A DNA stretch of 64,000 nucleotides from Symsagittifera roscoffensis (GCF_963678635.1 NC_087063.1:27647649-27711648); one strand, 5' to 3'; shown: positions 47,817-59,756, counted from the first letter of the stretch. The notes: a model not told the origin generated them from the sequence alone. Program-made: numbers and translations.

Positions 47817-50302
47817 TTGACGCTAAAATTTGAAATCACAGTAAGACTAAATAAAATTAATTACCATCCCATACCCCTCGACACCCCCCCCCCAAATATC
47901 ACAGCTCAATCTTTACCTTCCCCATTCATAATCACAAAACTCATCTACAATTACGATAGATACACAAAAAAGATAATTGGATATATAACTTTTCATAATC
48001 CATATTCAAGACTATCATACACAAGTATTTTTTTGAAGATACTAAATTTTCAAACCCTTCTCTTCATCAATTTTTCAGATCCCAACCATAACTATCCTTC
48101 TCCCCGAACAGGACCTCAGGATTTACTAGTCACACACTATGACTGTGAAGAAAATGAGCAAAAAAACGCTACATAAATATGCAATAAATCAAGTCATCCA
48201 ATGCGAAGCCGAACCACAACCTGGAGAAACAACAAACATAATAGCCACACTCTACTCAAAAGCACGAGCTATAACAGTAACAGGATATAATTTCACAGCG
48301 ACATTTTCCGAAAAGAAAGTACATTGTTCCAAAGTCTCAAACCGAAATAAAAATAGACTAGATCATGAATCTTTCTACCAAAGTAATATAGAAAAACTTT
48401 CACATCTCAGCTCTGACGATTGTAAAAACGAACTTGGTCGATTAAAAATTACATTGAAAAAAGGCACAAACAGAAAATTGGTAAGTTTTTCCAGACTCTG
48501 CACATCAAGCTGAACGTGAAAGAAACCAAGAACATATAAAATAGAACATATAAACTTCTATTCGACTGCGCACATGGAAGTTCAACTTACGATCTCCATG
48601 ATAAAAATTCGATACCTCTTAAGGTATTACCAACCCCTCAAGTTGTAAAGACGACACAAAAAACAAAGGATATCAAGAAAAAATGCTTTTTGATTGAAAA
48701 ATACAACTTGAAAAAGTACAGTTAACTCGAGGTTTAAATGATGACACCATAATATATCAAGGAATCCGATTAACTTGCAAAGACGACCAAGGATATTGCG
48801 ATCCTACTACACGAACAGAAGCAACTATTGTTTGGTTTCCCGAAGACACCTGTACCACAGTTCAAGTAGCAAAAATATACGCTAGATTGATAAAGTTTCA
48901 TCTGAAATATTTTACTGAATCAATCCCTTATGAAGACGTAAACCCTGAAAAAAAACAGACTTAGTACTTTTAAATTTAGAAACATTAATAACATAGAAAA
49001 TAATTTGACTTGTATCCAGATTTACCCAGAAACAGAACTTGCATGTAAATATAACAAATCACTTTAGTAAACACAATATTCAGAAATTCTTGTGGAATAC
49101 GAACAAGGTTTCGAACTGAAAACAAGAAAATTAATCACAAATCCACACGCAACACATCATACAACAAACGATGAAAACTCATATATCCCATTAAATCTTC
49201 TAAAATCACAGGAAACACTGGTGGAAAAAAACACAAGATAAAGACACTACAAGTTTACAAGAATTGTCTCATATGAACAACACTTATTTTGGCGCAAATC
49301 ATTATTACATTCACCTAGACATGAAACTCGAATTTACAATAAGTAGATTTTTTCAAGAAATTTCACTGTCAGAACTTGAAACACTACATCAATTGTGCGA
49401 ACTTGAGAGAACACAAATTCTACAATCACTTGCACTAGCACTGCTAAAAATCCCTTATGCAGGATTTTTACTGTCAGGAAACAGAACAAATTAAATTGAC
49501 TACGAAGGAAATATATTATGGTATTTCACTTGTGCCAAAACAGTATCACCCTTATATGTTTTTGAAGATAAAAGATGCTATAACAGAATTCCATTGTTCT
49601 ACAAAAATAAACTACATTTTGTTGATACACTTTCACTAAGACTTTTTTTTTGGGATACAGCAGTCCCATATGGATCAGAAAACAGCCAGAATGTAGAAAA
49701 AATGAGTCCTGGCGAAGAAAACTGCTACCTTCTCACACCATACCCTGCATTTATGCAATCATTAAAAAGAGTTTTCACCAGAAAGCATTAGAGTTACTGG
49801 CGGCAATCTAAACATCGATTTACAATCGATCGGTATATACTCTAAATCCGACATCCAACATCACATCCACACACAACAATTTCAAGAATTACTCACAAAA
49901 ATGGACACAATCCATCGACAATCAATTGATCAAAACTTACGCAAACTTGCAGAAACAGCAGGTTTTTCAGACATATACTCACAAGACTACAGCGGATATT
50001 TTAAAGATATAGAAGATTACATTTAACTAAATGGCGAAAAGTACAGACCACAAGATATCTCACCAATAAGTATTTATAGTTTTGTAAATTTGAAAATTGA
50101 ACTTCTTGTCTTTTTAGGATGGCCCTACTACATCTTAGAAAAATTGACTATATTGTACGCAATTTTTAATTTTCTTGGATTTCTTTTCTCTCTAGTTAAA
50201 GGAATCTACAATACATTTGCAATACACACTCAAGTAAACAAACAAGCAAGCGTAGCACGCATACTTTTGCGAGGATTTTTTAAAACTATTCTAAATCAAT
50301 AA
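47817..50302 (+). pseudogene. Envelope-like glycoprotein region, fossil
   Basis: At 48,139-48,513 the translation shows a cysteine-patterned ectodomain (YAINQVIQCEAEPQP, then KVHCSKVSN and SSDDCKNELG). A second patterned block lies near 48,770-48,870 (CKDDQGYCDP, DTCTTVQVAK). Around 49,500-49,740 the pattern CAKTVSPL, RCYNRIPLFYKNKLHFVD and NCYLLTPYPAF follows. Hydrophobic segments at 50,090-50,230 (LLVFLGWPYYI and ILYAIFNFLGFLFSLV) would suit a membrane anchor. Position after integrase, paired cysteines and a C-terminal membrane segment make an envelope likely. The C..YNRIP pattern and the Y-C-rich ectodomain recall chuvirus-like glycoproteins captured by some animal LTR elements; that assignment is tentative. 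Broken in several places. Confidence 0.55.
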
Positions 50303-50699
50303 ATAAAATACTTTAAGACGCTCAAGTAGAAGAATACAATACAAAACTATTAACGACACCAATACATATGACGATTTACAAAACAATACAAATACAACGC
50401 CACTTTTTGCTTTTCCCCCGCCTGATTCACCTCTTGATAACACTTCATCCGGCTTGGATTTAGATACTAATGCAAACACCACTGTATAATACCATCTCTC
50501 AAATTATTAACTCAGATATCGAGACCCTGAACTCCGAACCCAGTCCCAACCTAAAATCCAAACTAAAATTCTCCCAACCTCCCTTTCAACCTCTCCACTC
50601 CCAAGTCAAAATTGAACCTGCTTCAACTCCCTCTTAAATATCAGATTTAACACCCACATATTCCCTTTAACCAGTGAACCTTTTGACAACAACAGCTCT

Positions 50700-51745
50700 G
50701 TAAATATACAAATGTCTCATGAACTTGACAGTTTTATCACATTTCAGCAACCACTACAACATCCTCAAACACTAACCATTCACCAACTCTCTTATTTAAC
50801 AATATCAACAAATCTATCAAACCCAACCCCCACTTCAAACTACACCCCTTCACCACACCTCACCTCCTCATCAAATTCATCATCATCCAGTACAAATCGA
50901 GCCTACCGAACTTTCAAAAAAAATTTCCCTTAACTCCATTTCCCTCTCGCACAGGAACAGCACAAAAATTTGTTAATCACCCACTCCACGCTAACACTAA
51001 TGAATTCCTTCAAGTATGTTTTCCCTTTTACCTTCAATATACCTACTTTCATTCAGACCCTAATGACGAACATCCTAATTATGTTGATGAGCACGTATTA
51101 TAACCAACACTATCATGGACATCATTCTATCATTACACTAATCCACTGTCACTACCATTTTATAACACCCCATATGATAACGAACAATGCAACAATCAAC
51201 TCTACGATTTAACAACACAACTGACTCCGAAACAATTTACACAAATCACCGCAACTAAAGCTAATGACTATTCCATCGATCACTACGACCATCACTTTAT
51301 TAGACCTAACGAAGACATCTTTCTAAACGACGATAGATTTGTTAACCCACAACTAACAGATAAAGCTAAAATCACCGCAACTAATGATAATGACTATTCC
51401 GTCGATCACTACGACCATCACTTTATTAGACCTAACGAAGACATCTTTCTAAACGACGATAGATTTACTAACCCGCAACTAACAGAAAAATTCTTCATTA
51501 AAACACCATATGTTTTCACTCTCAATACTTTAACTAAAAAAGATGATCCATTATATAAGCAGCACTACGAGATAATCAAGCTTATGATTCCTATTTTAAC
51601 AAATCTAACCACTTCTCACTCACCTTTCATTTCCTCATATCCAAAGACCATGATTTGCACTATTCACACGACATCATGTTATGAACTAAACAAACACATA
51701 CTTAAACTTATTTTAAATTTATTCAACATCATTACAATCATTTAG
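50700..51745 (+). pseudogene. Accessory region with a 42-residue tandem repeat, fossil
   Basis: Downstream of the envelope-like region, plus-strand pieces are rich in Ser/Thr/Pro at first (about 50,712-50,933) and then Asp/His/Tyr/Asn-rich. A 126-bp unit is repeated in tandem at 51,245 and 51,371 (second copy slightly shorter and about 93% identical). It stays in frame and encodes NDYS(I/V)DHYDHHFIRPNED followed by IFLNDDRF. The end is hydrophobic (about 51,570-51,745, NKHILKLILNLFNIITI). No family recognised; it may be specific to this element. Confidence 0.45.
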
Positions 51746-53311
51746 AAATGTAACAACTATAAATATAAAAATAAAAAAAAAGACAATTACAATCATTACA
51801 ACAACATTTTCACCACATATATCAATACATTAACTCCAAATGTTTGATAAGTTAATTTGATTTTAATAAAATGTACGAATAAATTCGAAATGAAACTACC
51901 CATTTTTTATAAATATTTTCTCTCTTTTTCTAGTCTTCACCATCACGATCATCAATCATCTACAAAACAGGAAACCGGAATAAAAAACAGAAAACTTCTC
52001 ATAATTTACAAATTTCTATTAACAAATCGCAAAAAATGAAGCATTAAACTTTATTCCCAAACAGCAGTAAATTGATAAGTAATTTTTTTCCCATATGCAG
52101 TAAATTTTTTTAAAATGAAAATAAATTGATAATTTTTACCCCCAAAAACAGTAAATTATAGTAAACAGAGTAGTAAATTTAAAAAAACTGCAAATGAATT
52201 GACAGCAGTACTAACCTTTTCAAATACGCTTCCTTATAGTTTTCAACATTCACTCGCTCACTATCCTATCCATAGTCGCACAGCTCGCCCACGAAGAAAT
52301 GTTTAAAATAATGAGTTTACGTTTTAACTTTCATTGGTAACAACTCTTACCAGTATTAACCCGTTTCAAATTTTCCTTTAAACAGGTTGGAAACGAACAT
52401 AAACAAACAAAAAACAAAAAAAAGTCATAAGACAAAACCAAACCAATCAATTTGATTTTTCAAAAAAAGACACAACTAAAACCAAAAAAAAAAGAAAAAA
52501 ACCAGTTAAAAAGACATAAAAGTTTAACACAAAAACAGGACCCCGCAAAGGAAGAGCATGAATTTATACTCCACTCCTCGCCTAACCCACCAGAGAGGAC
52601 GTCCTGAGCATGCTCTATATCCGGCATAACCCACCCTGCTACACCCACGCTTTGTGACCACAATCTATTTTTGACGAGAGTTTCTCAAGGGTGAGTAGCT
52701 CTTAAAAATAGTCGAACTAAACAAAAACGCTTTTGCGATAAAAAAAAATCCTACAAAATCATAATTAAAAACAAAACAAAAGATTTGTATATGCAAATAA
52801 TACAATGCAGTACATAGATTACATACTGCACAAAGACGAGCAGCAAGAAACTTAACAACCCAATCACACTCCAACTACGGAATGACAAAGCTCACCCGAT
52901 ATGTTGCCTACAGTCACGACACTCAAAGGATTTAAAGTACGACTTAGAATCGCAGCAAAGGAAACCCATTGATACAGAACAATGGCCATCTCGATTTTCA
53001 AGTATATGTACAGATCCAAGTCATCAGGCACTTCACCCAAACATCAAGCTTTATGCCACAACCCGAACCAGGTTGGAACACGGTTGCTGCCTACTCAACA
53101 CGGTAGCTCCCAAACATAACCGAAATCAATAGCCATCGTCTAAAAAAACGTTCATATCGACGATTCCAGCTTCCCGGAGCAACGGGTAAGAAATCCTTTC
53201 CTAATCGGAAAAATGGAATATGCTAGCAACTTCTAAAAGAAGAACACTATCCTCCATCCTTCACTACAGCCGAAACACTGAAGGACTAAAACTCTCCAAA
53301 CCCCGGATGAG
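51746..53311. other. 3' non-coding part of the LTR element
   Basis: AT-rich to about 52,540 with repeated AGTAAATT words (52,060-52,200). From 52,545 to 52,700 the sequence is richer in G+C. No conserved RNA gene could be matched there. The stretch 52,870-53,311 is ordinary sequence up to the 3' LTR, without an obvious long polypurine tract. Confidence 0.4.
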
Positions 53312-53691
53312 TGGAGCCAGATCTAAACTAGATTTTATTATTGGATTTTATTCTAATATTTTATCTCTATAAAATATTGAATACTAACCAATCATACTCC
53401 ATCAAACTAACAACCCAATTAGTTGTAAGTGCTGAAACTACTTGTAGTTTCAGCACCGGAAGACTTTGAATTTAAATTAGATTTTAGTTGCCTTCTCCAA
53501 AGAGACCGACTCGCATAAACCAGTATACTCTAGATCTAATGAGAGTAGAAGATATAAAAGTTAGATTCAGATTGGTATCAGACTAAAAAGTTGCACGAAT
53601 ATATCCGGCCGAAAATAAGATACGGTGACGAGCAGACGGTGTACCTTATCTGAAATTACTCTATGAGTAGTACCTAACTAGGGCATAACTC
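53312..53691 (+). repeat. 3' LTR
   Basis: Full-length partner of the 5' LTR (TGGAGCCAGATCTAAAC to GGGCATAACTC), about 85% identical. It carries a perfect 13-bp hairpin at 53,429-53,456 (GTGCTGAAACTAC, two-base loop, then its complement). The same position in the 5' LTR pairs much less well. Confidence 0.9.
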
Positions 53692-53900
53692 AACACTAAG
53701 CAAATATGTTCCGCCTCCGCTCTTTTCAATTATACTACCATGTTTTAACACTCCTTTGATCATCTCTTCTCATTTTATAATATATTTCAGAGTTTCAGCC
53801 AACTTCTTTGCGAGCGTTTGAAGCTACTATTTTCCTGTCTAAATAAAAACCCTTTTTTGAATCAACTGCTGACAAAACTGTTCATAAATATGTTTTTTAG

Positions 53901-54792
53901 ATTAAAATCACACAACATGACCTTCAATTCAGCACCAAAATTCAACAAAATGAACTTACGATAATCATGTTTGATTTCGATAAAGATGAGTTCAAGTTGG
54001 ATTTGAAAATCGTAGTGAAATTTCCGAAATACTCTGTTCTGGGCGAGCGCTACGTCCATTTTGAAATAGAGTTACCCAAGCACTACGAGCTCAAAAGCGA
54101 AGCCGACGAATCTCTACCACGACTCATAACTCCGATTCTGCACATATCTTCTGAGGGTCATTCGCCTTTTCTCAGACGAGTGGAGGTGACGCTGCCTTTG
54201 TCAGTTTCTGTTGACGAGAAATGGTCAAAAAAGCCTGCAACAAAAGGAAAACTCTTCACTGTAAAGGAGAGCTTCTGTGAAATTAAGTCTTTCAGGTTCT
54301 CTCCAGTATCGCTGCAACTAGTAAGTCAAATAGACTGCCATCAAAAACTCAGAACAGTTACGTGCCCTCACCCCCTGTCAATTCTGGTTGACAAATTTTT
54401 TTTCAAATTTTGGAAAACTTTCTAAAAATTTCCCTACAAGCTCATTTTGTGCAAAATTGGGGGAATTCGAAAAAACAATTTGGTCAAAAAAGACAAGAAA
54501 ACAAAGGTGGACAACATTTCGAAAAAAAAGTAAAACCATCCCACTCTCCTCAAAAAGTTACTGCGCATGCCTCAGATTCAGGTTTCCGTTTTTCTATTTG
54601 TCGACCATCCTAAAAAACATCATTACCAAGTTTTATTAAGTTTACTCATGAATTTCATTTTGAGATCGACAAAAGTTTCTGCGTTTTCAGACGCTTTCTA
54701 GTAAAGTGCCTCCGAAATTGTGTTTTGAAGTGGACCTGTTGAATTATTTTTCGTTTGAACCATCTGAGATTCCTTATTACTTATCGTGCTGA
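53901..54792 (+). CDS. ZU5-like domain protein, last two exons
   Basis: Exon 1 (53,901-54,320) follows an acceptor ATGTTTTTTAG and ends at a consensus donor GTAAGT. It is 140 codons, open throughout and in phase 0. Exon 2 (54,691-54,792) follows GCGTTTTCAG, keeps phase 0 and ends in TGA, adding 33 residues. The 370-bp intron is AT-rich. The protein shows HFEIELPKHYELK, then LITPILHISSEGHSP and RRVEVTLPLSVSV. This is the pattern of a ZU5 domain, where a conserved P.L.(8-12)P(V)..TLP core follows a beta-rich start. ZU5 domains occur in UNC5 receptors, ankyrins, PIDD and many invertebrate death-domain proteins. Upstream exons are expected but the old LTR element ends only 210 bp before exon 1, so the gene may be interrupted or truncated. 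An ATG at 53,967 is available but the acceptor fits better as the exon start. Confidence 0.55.
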
Positions 54793-55680
54793 AAGATGAT
54801 TCATCGGTCTTGCATTATTCTGAAATAACGTAACGCCATGTAGTCTTTTTCCTTTGAGGTGCTTTTCTTACTAGGCCGCAGCCTCTATTGTCTTCCATTG
54901 GGCAAAACTTTTATGGCATGTTATTTTTTACACCATTTTATTTTTGTCAATTCTTGACATTTTTTTATAAAAACTTTATTATTATCATGACCATTTCATT
55001 TAAAATTGTTCTGATGAATCAGTTCTATCAAATCGTTAGTGCCAATATAAGTGCGTAATCGTTTTGTTCTGCAACTTTCATATCGTCGTTTTCGTAATTA
55101 TAATTGATAGGAAAAATGAGAGCTCATTATTGGCTCCTACAAAATACAGTACTCTTGCTTTGATACCTTATATAGGACCCACCAATTCAAGCAGTATTGC
55201 TTGACCAGGTAGCGTTAGTTATGGCAAGGGCTTAAGCCATAATAAAAAACATAGTGTTTTTCGAAACTTACAGTACCTGTGTGTACATGCGGGGCCAACA
55301 AACGTAAATGGAAGCGTCTCACATTGCCTTATTAGCTAGAGGCCATATGTTTGCCAATTTCGCCTAATTTTTTGATAATTGTGTCCTCGATTAGATTCAA
55401 CTCCTTTTTTATATCTTGTTTGTTTTATTCACTTGTGTTTTTTTCAGCTATTTTGCACAATGAAACTAAATGTTTTGCAAGTAAATAGTTGAACTCTACG
55501 GTGAAATTGGAGAAAACGGACAGCATTGAATTTTTACGATTTCTTAAAACAATCAGTTTCGATCTTGTTAAGTTTTGTTGATTTTTAAACGCTTCGGTTG
55601 TCAAGTTTCAGTCAAGGATCATGATTGGTTAGTAATTAATATTTCACAGTGAAATTGCAAAGCATAAAACAAACACTGTT
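54793..55680. other. Intergenic stretch, no gene seen
   Basis: Likely 3' flank of the ZU5-like gene. Several AATAAA-like words occur (for example AATAAAAAAC at about 55,240). No supported frame, RNA gene or repeat. Confidence 0.5.
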
Positions 55681-55905
55681 TTAAGCTGGTTCCATCCATC
55701 CGTGCCTTTCGAAATTTTTTAATTCCAAATTTTTCCTGTCAGGGATGGAAGTACTGTTTTCTAAACTTTTTTCAAGAGTGTAGCTTTCTTGAGTTTGCGA
55801 AGTACATGTGATGCTGTTGAGGGATTGTTGTGAATCCTGAGAGATCGTATTGGAGTGCATGTCTGTGTCTTGTGAGTATCGATCTCGTAAGTCAGAGCGA
55901 GACAA
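55681..55905 (-). CDS. Ser/Gln-rich open frame, possible terminal exon
   Basis: The minus strand gives about 74 codons ending in a stop at 55,681: SRSDLRDRYSQDTDMHSNTI, then SQDSQQSLNSITCTSQTQES, then FERHGWMEPA. The residue mix is unlike AT-driven noise and resembles a disordered C-terminal tail. The first ATG in frame is internal (about residue 16), so this is more likely an exon than a whole gene, but the acceptor before it is poor. Unknown function. Confidence 0.35.
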   Translation of the reverse strand: MSRSDLRDRYSQDTDMHSNTISQDSQQSLNSITCTSQTQESYTLEKSLENSTSIPDRKNLELKNFERHGWMEPA

Positions 55906-56030
55906 CGTGCATTCTCACTTTTTGTTTTTGATTGATCGAGCAGTGAGATGAAAATTTATCTTCTCTGAGTGAAGCTCCAATTGACAAGGACACGTATATT
56001 GAGTTTTGACATCCATTTGTCAATTGTTCT

Positions 56031-56285
56031 GTGTCAATGAATTCCTTTGCTGCAGTGAGTGCTCCATTTTTTTATCCAGTGAGGTGTGTGACTGCGGCAA
56101 GCCAAACCAATAGATTTGCAATTCCATGTAAAAGTCGCCTGCTTAGGTCACATACGAGGTTAAAGAAAAAGAGGCCCTATAACCATTGGCTCAAGAGTCA
56201 GGGACACTATCGCTTGTGTTTTTCTACCTCAAACGGTCGGAGCCAATTCGGTTCACTTGCGACTAAAACCCTCGTTACAGCTTAA
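56031..56285 (+). CDS. 84-codon open frame in a G+C-richer patch, unknown
   Basis: MSMNSFAAVSAPFFYPVRCV starts a basic, Ser/Thr-rich frame with a stop at 56,283-56,285, in about 46% G+C sequence. No domain, and no flanking splice sites I trust. It might be a chance frame in the flank of the G+C-rich island to the right. Confidence 0.2.
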   Translation: MSMNSFAAVSAPFFYPVRCVTAASQTNRFAIPCKSRLLRSHTRLKKKRPYNHWLKSQGHYRLCFSTSNGRSQFGSLATKTLVTA

Positions 56286-56895
56286 ATGTTACTACTAAAA
56301 TACCCCCACTCTAAAAAAAAAGAACGTCCCCATACTTAGGTCTCAAAATACCTAAAATACGCGGACGCCGTTAAAAACAGGGTCGGAACAATCCGTATAG
56401 TTACTTTTTATTAGACAGTGGAACTTTGATCCAGTTGATCCAACATAACAATATAAAACACACTCATGAAATTTAAATTGGGTACTCACATACCGGCACA
56501 CTCTCTAGAATTGAGTAACTAAAATAATAAGTAACTCGAGAATAAATGGGTAATTATATTTAACTCGAGGAGTTTAATTGAATAAGTTTTGACTTGAGAA
56601 ATGAGTTTTTGGGGCTGGACCATTGGGCAACTTCAGTTGTCCACCTTTCCACCGAAGGTTTACCCTTATTTGTTTTCTCTGCTTGCTATCGCTCTGCCTT
56701 CTGTTAAAAATAAGACAGCTCTACTCTCGTTCGATCTTATGTCTGGAAATTGCGAACTGAAATTTCCCGCTGCTTCTCAACTACTTTCCCGCGATTGTAG
56801 TTCGGTTCTTCCGATCTTATATTTTCTGGTATTTTAAGTTGTCGCGAGAAACTTGAGCATAACATGCTCAATTCGAATATTTGAAAAATTACATT
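56286..56895. other. Boundary stretch, nothing firmly identified
   Basis: Contains repeated TAACTCGAG words (about 56,530 and 56,560). Minus-strand translation at 56,600-56,840 looks faintly protein-like (SEEPNYNRGKVVEKQREISV) and may be an outlying remnant of the island to the right. Confidence 0.3.
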
Positions 56896-57147
56896 TCACC
56901 CTAAAATCACGTCTTTTGCGTTGCTCAAGGTCAAACTTCCAAATATGACCGACTGGCACGTACTCGCCGGACTCAAGATCGATGTCCTCATCGCGTGTCG
57001 CCGTTTGTCAGTGAGCCCCCAAAATGTTGAGTGTGCCTCAAGATACAGTGCCAGTGGTGATTTACAGAAGTCTGCAACAGATTTAACTTTATCTACATCC
57101 CAAAATTCACCACCATGCAAAATTGTCACATTACCGCCAAACAGCAA
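56896..57147 (-). pseudogene. Minus-strand coding remnant next to the island
   Basis: An 83-codon minus frame reads VTILHGGEFWDVDKVKSVAD, then SPLALYLEAHSTFWGLTDKR, to a stop at 56,896. It is protein-like but matches nothing I know. It lies 250 bp beyond the end of the large minus-strand coding island and on the same strand, so it may be another piece of the same gene or element. Confidence 0.35.
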
Positions 57148-57396
57148 TCAAATTCTGCACGCACCTGCACCCTTAATTCCAACTTTATAAGCTAATGATT
57201 AAAAATTCTTTAGTCGTATCCAATCAGAATATTGTCATGCAGCATTTTGATTCATCAAATAGATATAGCATATTAAAAACAATATTTTGGTTCGTTAAAA
57301 TTTCTTTTCCGTGACCTCAGATTTCAACCGACTTCACACCCAAGCCCCTTTCTTTTCCCCACTCAAGACTTAAGATTCCGACACTGACCATCCTGC

Positions 57397-59683
57397 TCAC
57401 TTCGTGCTCCTCGCCCTTGAGGTGCTGGGCCCTGATGCATTCGACACCGTAATTTGCCTCAGCCGCTCGTCCTCATCGTCGGAGCTGATCACGATCTCTT
57501 CCCAAGCCTTTAGTTGTTCATAGGATCGCATCCATTCCCTCTGCTCTTGCAATATCTTCGCTTGATTTGGCAAACCCTTCACTTTAGATTCTCCGTTCAA
57601 GCAAAAAAAGTTATGCAAGCTCAAGCTGACGTTCCTCGCTAAGTCCTCCTCCAATATTGACTCCCTCGCCTCGGTATTATCTCTAGACACCCTACCAACT
57701 CTTCACCCGTAGTGATTGCATTACGATGGGTCTACAAGGGTCTCTTAAAGGCTTCCAGACCTATCTCAGCCAGGAACTGTCGATATTCTTTCTGATGCTT
57801 TTTCATCAGATCCTTCGTCACCGCATGTAACCAAAACGTCAATATCGCTCGAAACCATGGGAAGAACCTTATGCGGCTCCACACGTGCCTGACTTCCATA
57901 GGTATAGCGGATAGTTTGCACGCAGTCTCAAACAACTCAAGCCTCCTGCTGTAATCAATAGCGGGTATCGATTCGACTCCCGATATTTCGTCACGTTTTC
58001 CTCGATCCATCGCAACACCAGCATCGAATTCACTACTAGGAGGATGACCTTCTGTCGGTGATCGGGTAACCTGATTGACCGAACTTCCTCCACGTCCCAT
58101 ATCAAGCAGAGGTTTGAGTGCTCCGGATAGCACACCGTCTGTGTCAGACAGTGGCACGAGCATTCTCCATGTGTGAGGTAGATACTCCGGAGGTTGCGTT
58201 CTCCCGAAGCTTCCATCATTTTTTCGTGTGTCACATCATTTTCCTCCAGGGCTGAGGTACTGTTCATCGGTTTCCCGATCGTGTTCTGTCTCTCGAAATC
58301 ACTCGTGTTTTCACCTTCCAAAATCAAGAGTTCCTCCCCCAAGATCTTCCTCAAGTGTTCTTTTGTTCCCCTGGTATAGTTCCTAGGATCTTTCTCAATA
58401 GTCTGTGCGAGTGAAGCGACATTTGAGCCAGCCGTATGCACTTGGGTATCGAGAAGGCTTTGTCGATTAGTATCATCTGACTGGATACCCCGCCATTGCC
58501 ATGTGCAATGGATAGTGGCTTCCACTCAGATTGGCCATCACATATACCACTAGGGACTTCGAGTTCACTGGCAAGCTATAGGCTTCACTCACGGGAAACC
58601 CCATTTCCGCCTCAAGGCCAATCTTCCACCCTCTGATGTGTTTCTGGGTTTTGTGCAACGCCCCAGGTCATGACACCACGCTTAACGCTGTCACTAAGTG
58701 GTGCTCGGACTCCAGCATCTCCAGAGATTGCAAGCTGCACATCTTTGAGAAGTAACACTCAGCCACTATCTGTACTTCGCTCTTTTCCTTCTCTGTGATG
58801 TCACCAAACCAAGTGGCTAAGTCTTCCTTCTGGAAGGACTGTATCCTGACACAGGATCGTCCATCGCAAGAATGCTCTCCACTTCCACACATCAGGTCCA
58901 GACAACTACCGGGTTCCATCTTCGCTGATTTATCTAGCTTGATCGTTGTTTCTTCCGACTCCTTACTATGAGGTTTGATCAGTGTGTGTCACATTCAGAT
59001 TCCCCATGTCATCATCCTTCGTTGGTGACAGTCTAACTTGCTCCGTGCTTTCTTCAATCAAACTTGCATGGGGATGTGGGCACCAAAAACGCCTCAGCAA
59101 CTTCCAAACCGTCCCCAAAGTCGTAATCAGCATGCCGTTTCCATTTCCCATTTCCAATTCTACCCTCTTGTTTGAGCACGGCACGCTAATCACTCCTGGT
59201 ATCTTCTCAAGTGTCAGGTCTAGGCTCGGCCTCTCCTTTTCCACTGGGTCAATCGCAAATTTATTCTCTGTCCAGAACATCAACAGCTCTGCCACTTCAA
59301 AATTCATGTAGGCGATCCCGGCCTCCGAATCCAAGAAAGGGTTGTATGCTGTCCCCATTACTCCAGACACATACTGATATTCTCCCCGCTTTAAGGGGTT
59401 CGAGTAGTCATCAATTCGGCCAAATTACGATGCACATCAAGCCCTCCTCGATCTTCTTATTGTGGAACCTCCGTATTTCATCAAGTTTCCCGTGACTCTC
59501 TAGAAACTGCCTGGAGCCATCCTCTTTCTCGATTCCAGTACTCTGGTATACGTTCAGGATCACCGTGGAGATTCTCCTTTCCATAGTTTTATTTCCCATC
59601 GCCTTCTGATGACACATTTGGACAGTACTGTCGGTCATCACGGACATGAAACAAGTGGCATCCTTTCTCCTCGCTCGACTCAA
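57397..59683 (-). pseudogene. C-terminal part of the large island gene
   Basis: Pieces in translation order include 59,683-59,411 (charged, CHQKAMGNKTMERRISTVIL), 59,370-58,966 (VSGVMGTAYNPFLDSEAGIA, YMNFEVAELLMFW), 58,919-58,668 (Cys-rich start CLDLMCGSGEHSC, then EKEKSEVQIVAECYFSKMC), 58,658-58,473 and 58,525-57,869 (VVYVMANLSGSHYPLH; HLRKILGEELLILEGE), 58,163-57,732, and 57,690-57,397 (NLNGES-like basic part, then an acidic SSDDEDE stretch and a Ser/Arg-rich tail). The acidic patch near the end could be a casein-kinase-type or nuclear-protein tail. No domain identified. Broken several times. Confidence 0.5.
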
Positions 59684-59756
59684 ACCGGAATTGTTTATGG
59701 CAATATGCTACACCAGCATTTGATAAACTTTTAGACTCCTGTTGCCCGGCTTCAAT

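Larger units (their letters stand above)
34193..53691 (+). mobile_element. Ty3/Gypsy-type LTR element with envelope-like region, old and broken
   Basis: Two LTRs of 381 and 380 bp enclose, in order, a primer-binding-like site, a structured leader, gag with a zinc knuckle, reverse transcriptase, RNase H, integrase, an envelope-like region and an accessory region. This order and the polymerase signatures fit an errantivirus-like Ty3/Gypsy element. The LTRs differ at about 14-15% of sites, so insertion is old. The body (19.5 kb) is longer than such elements usually are because of internal tandem duplications and an inverted insertion of its own sequence. It is broken at dozens of places. No clear target-site duplication remains. 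Confidence 0.85.

Noticed and set aside
52540-52700. Possible small structured RNA gene in the G+C-richer patch
   Set aside because: I compared it by eye with the general features of U1, U4, U5, spliced-leader and 5S RNAs. Only a short ATTTTTGAC-like Sm-type word fits, with no matching stems.
54388-54639. 83-codon frame between the two ZU5-like exons
   Set aside because: It lies wholly inside the inferred intron, is Lys/Phe-rich, and has no splice sites of its own.
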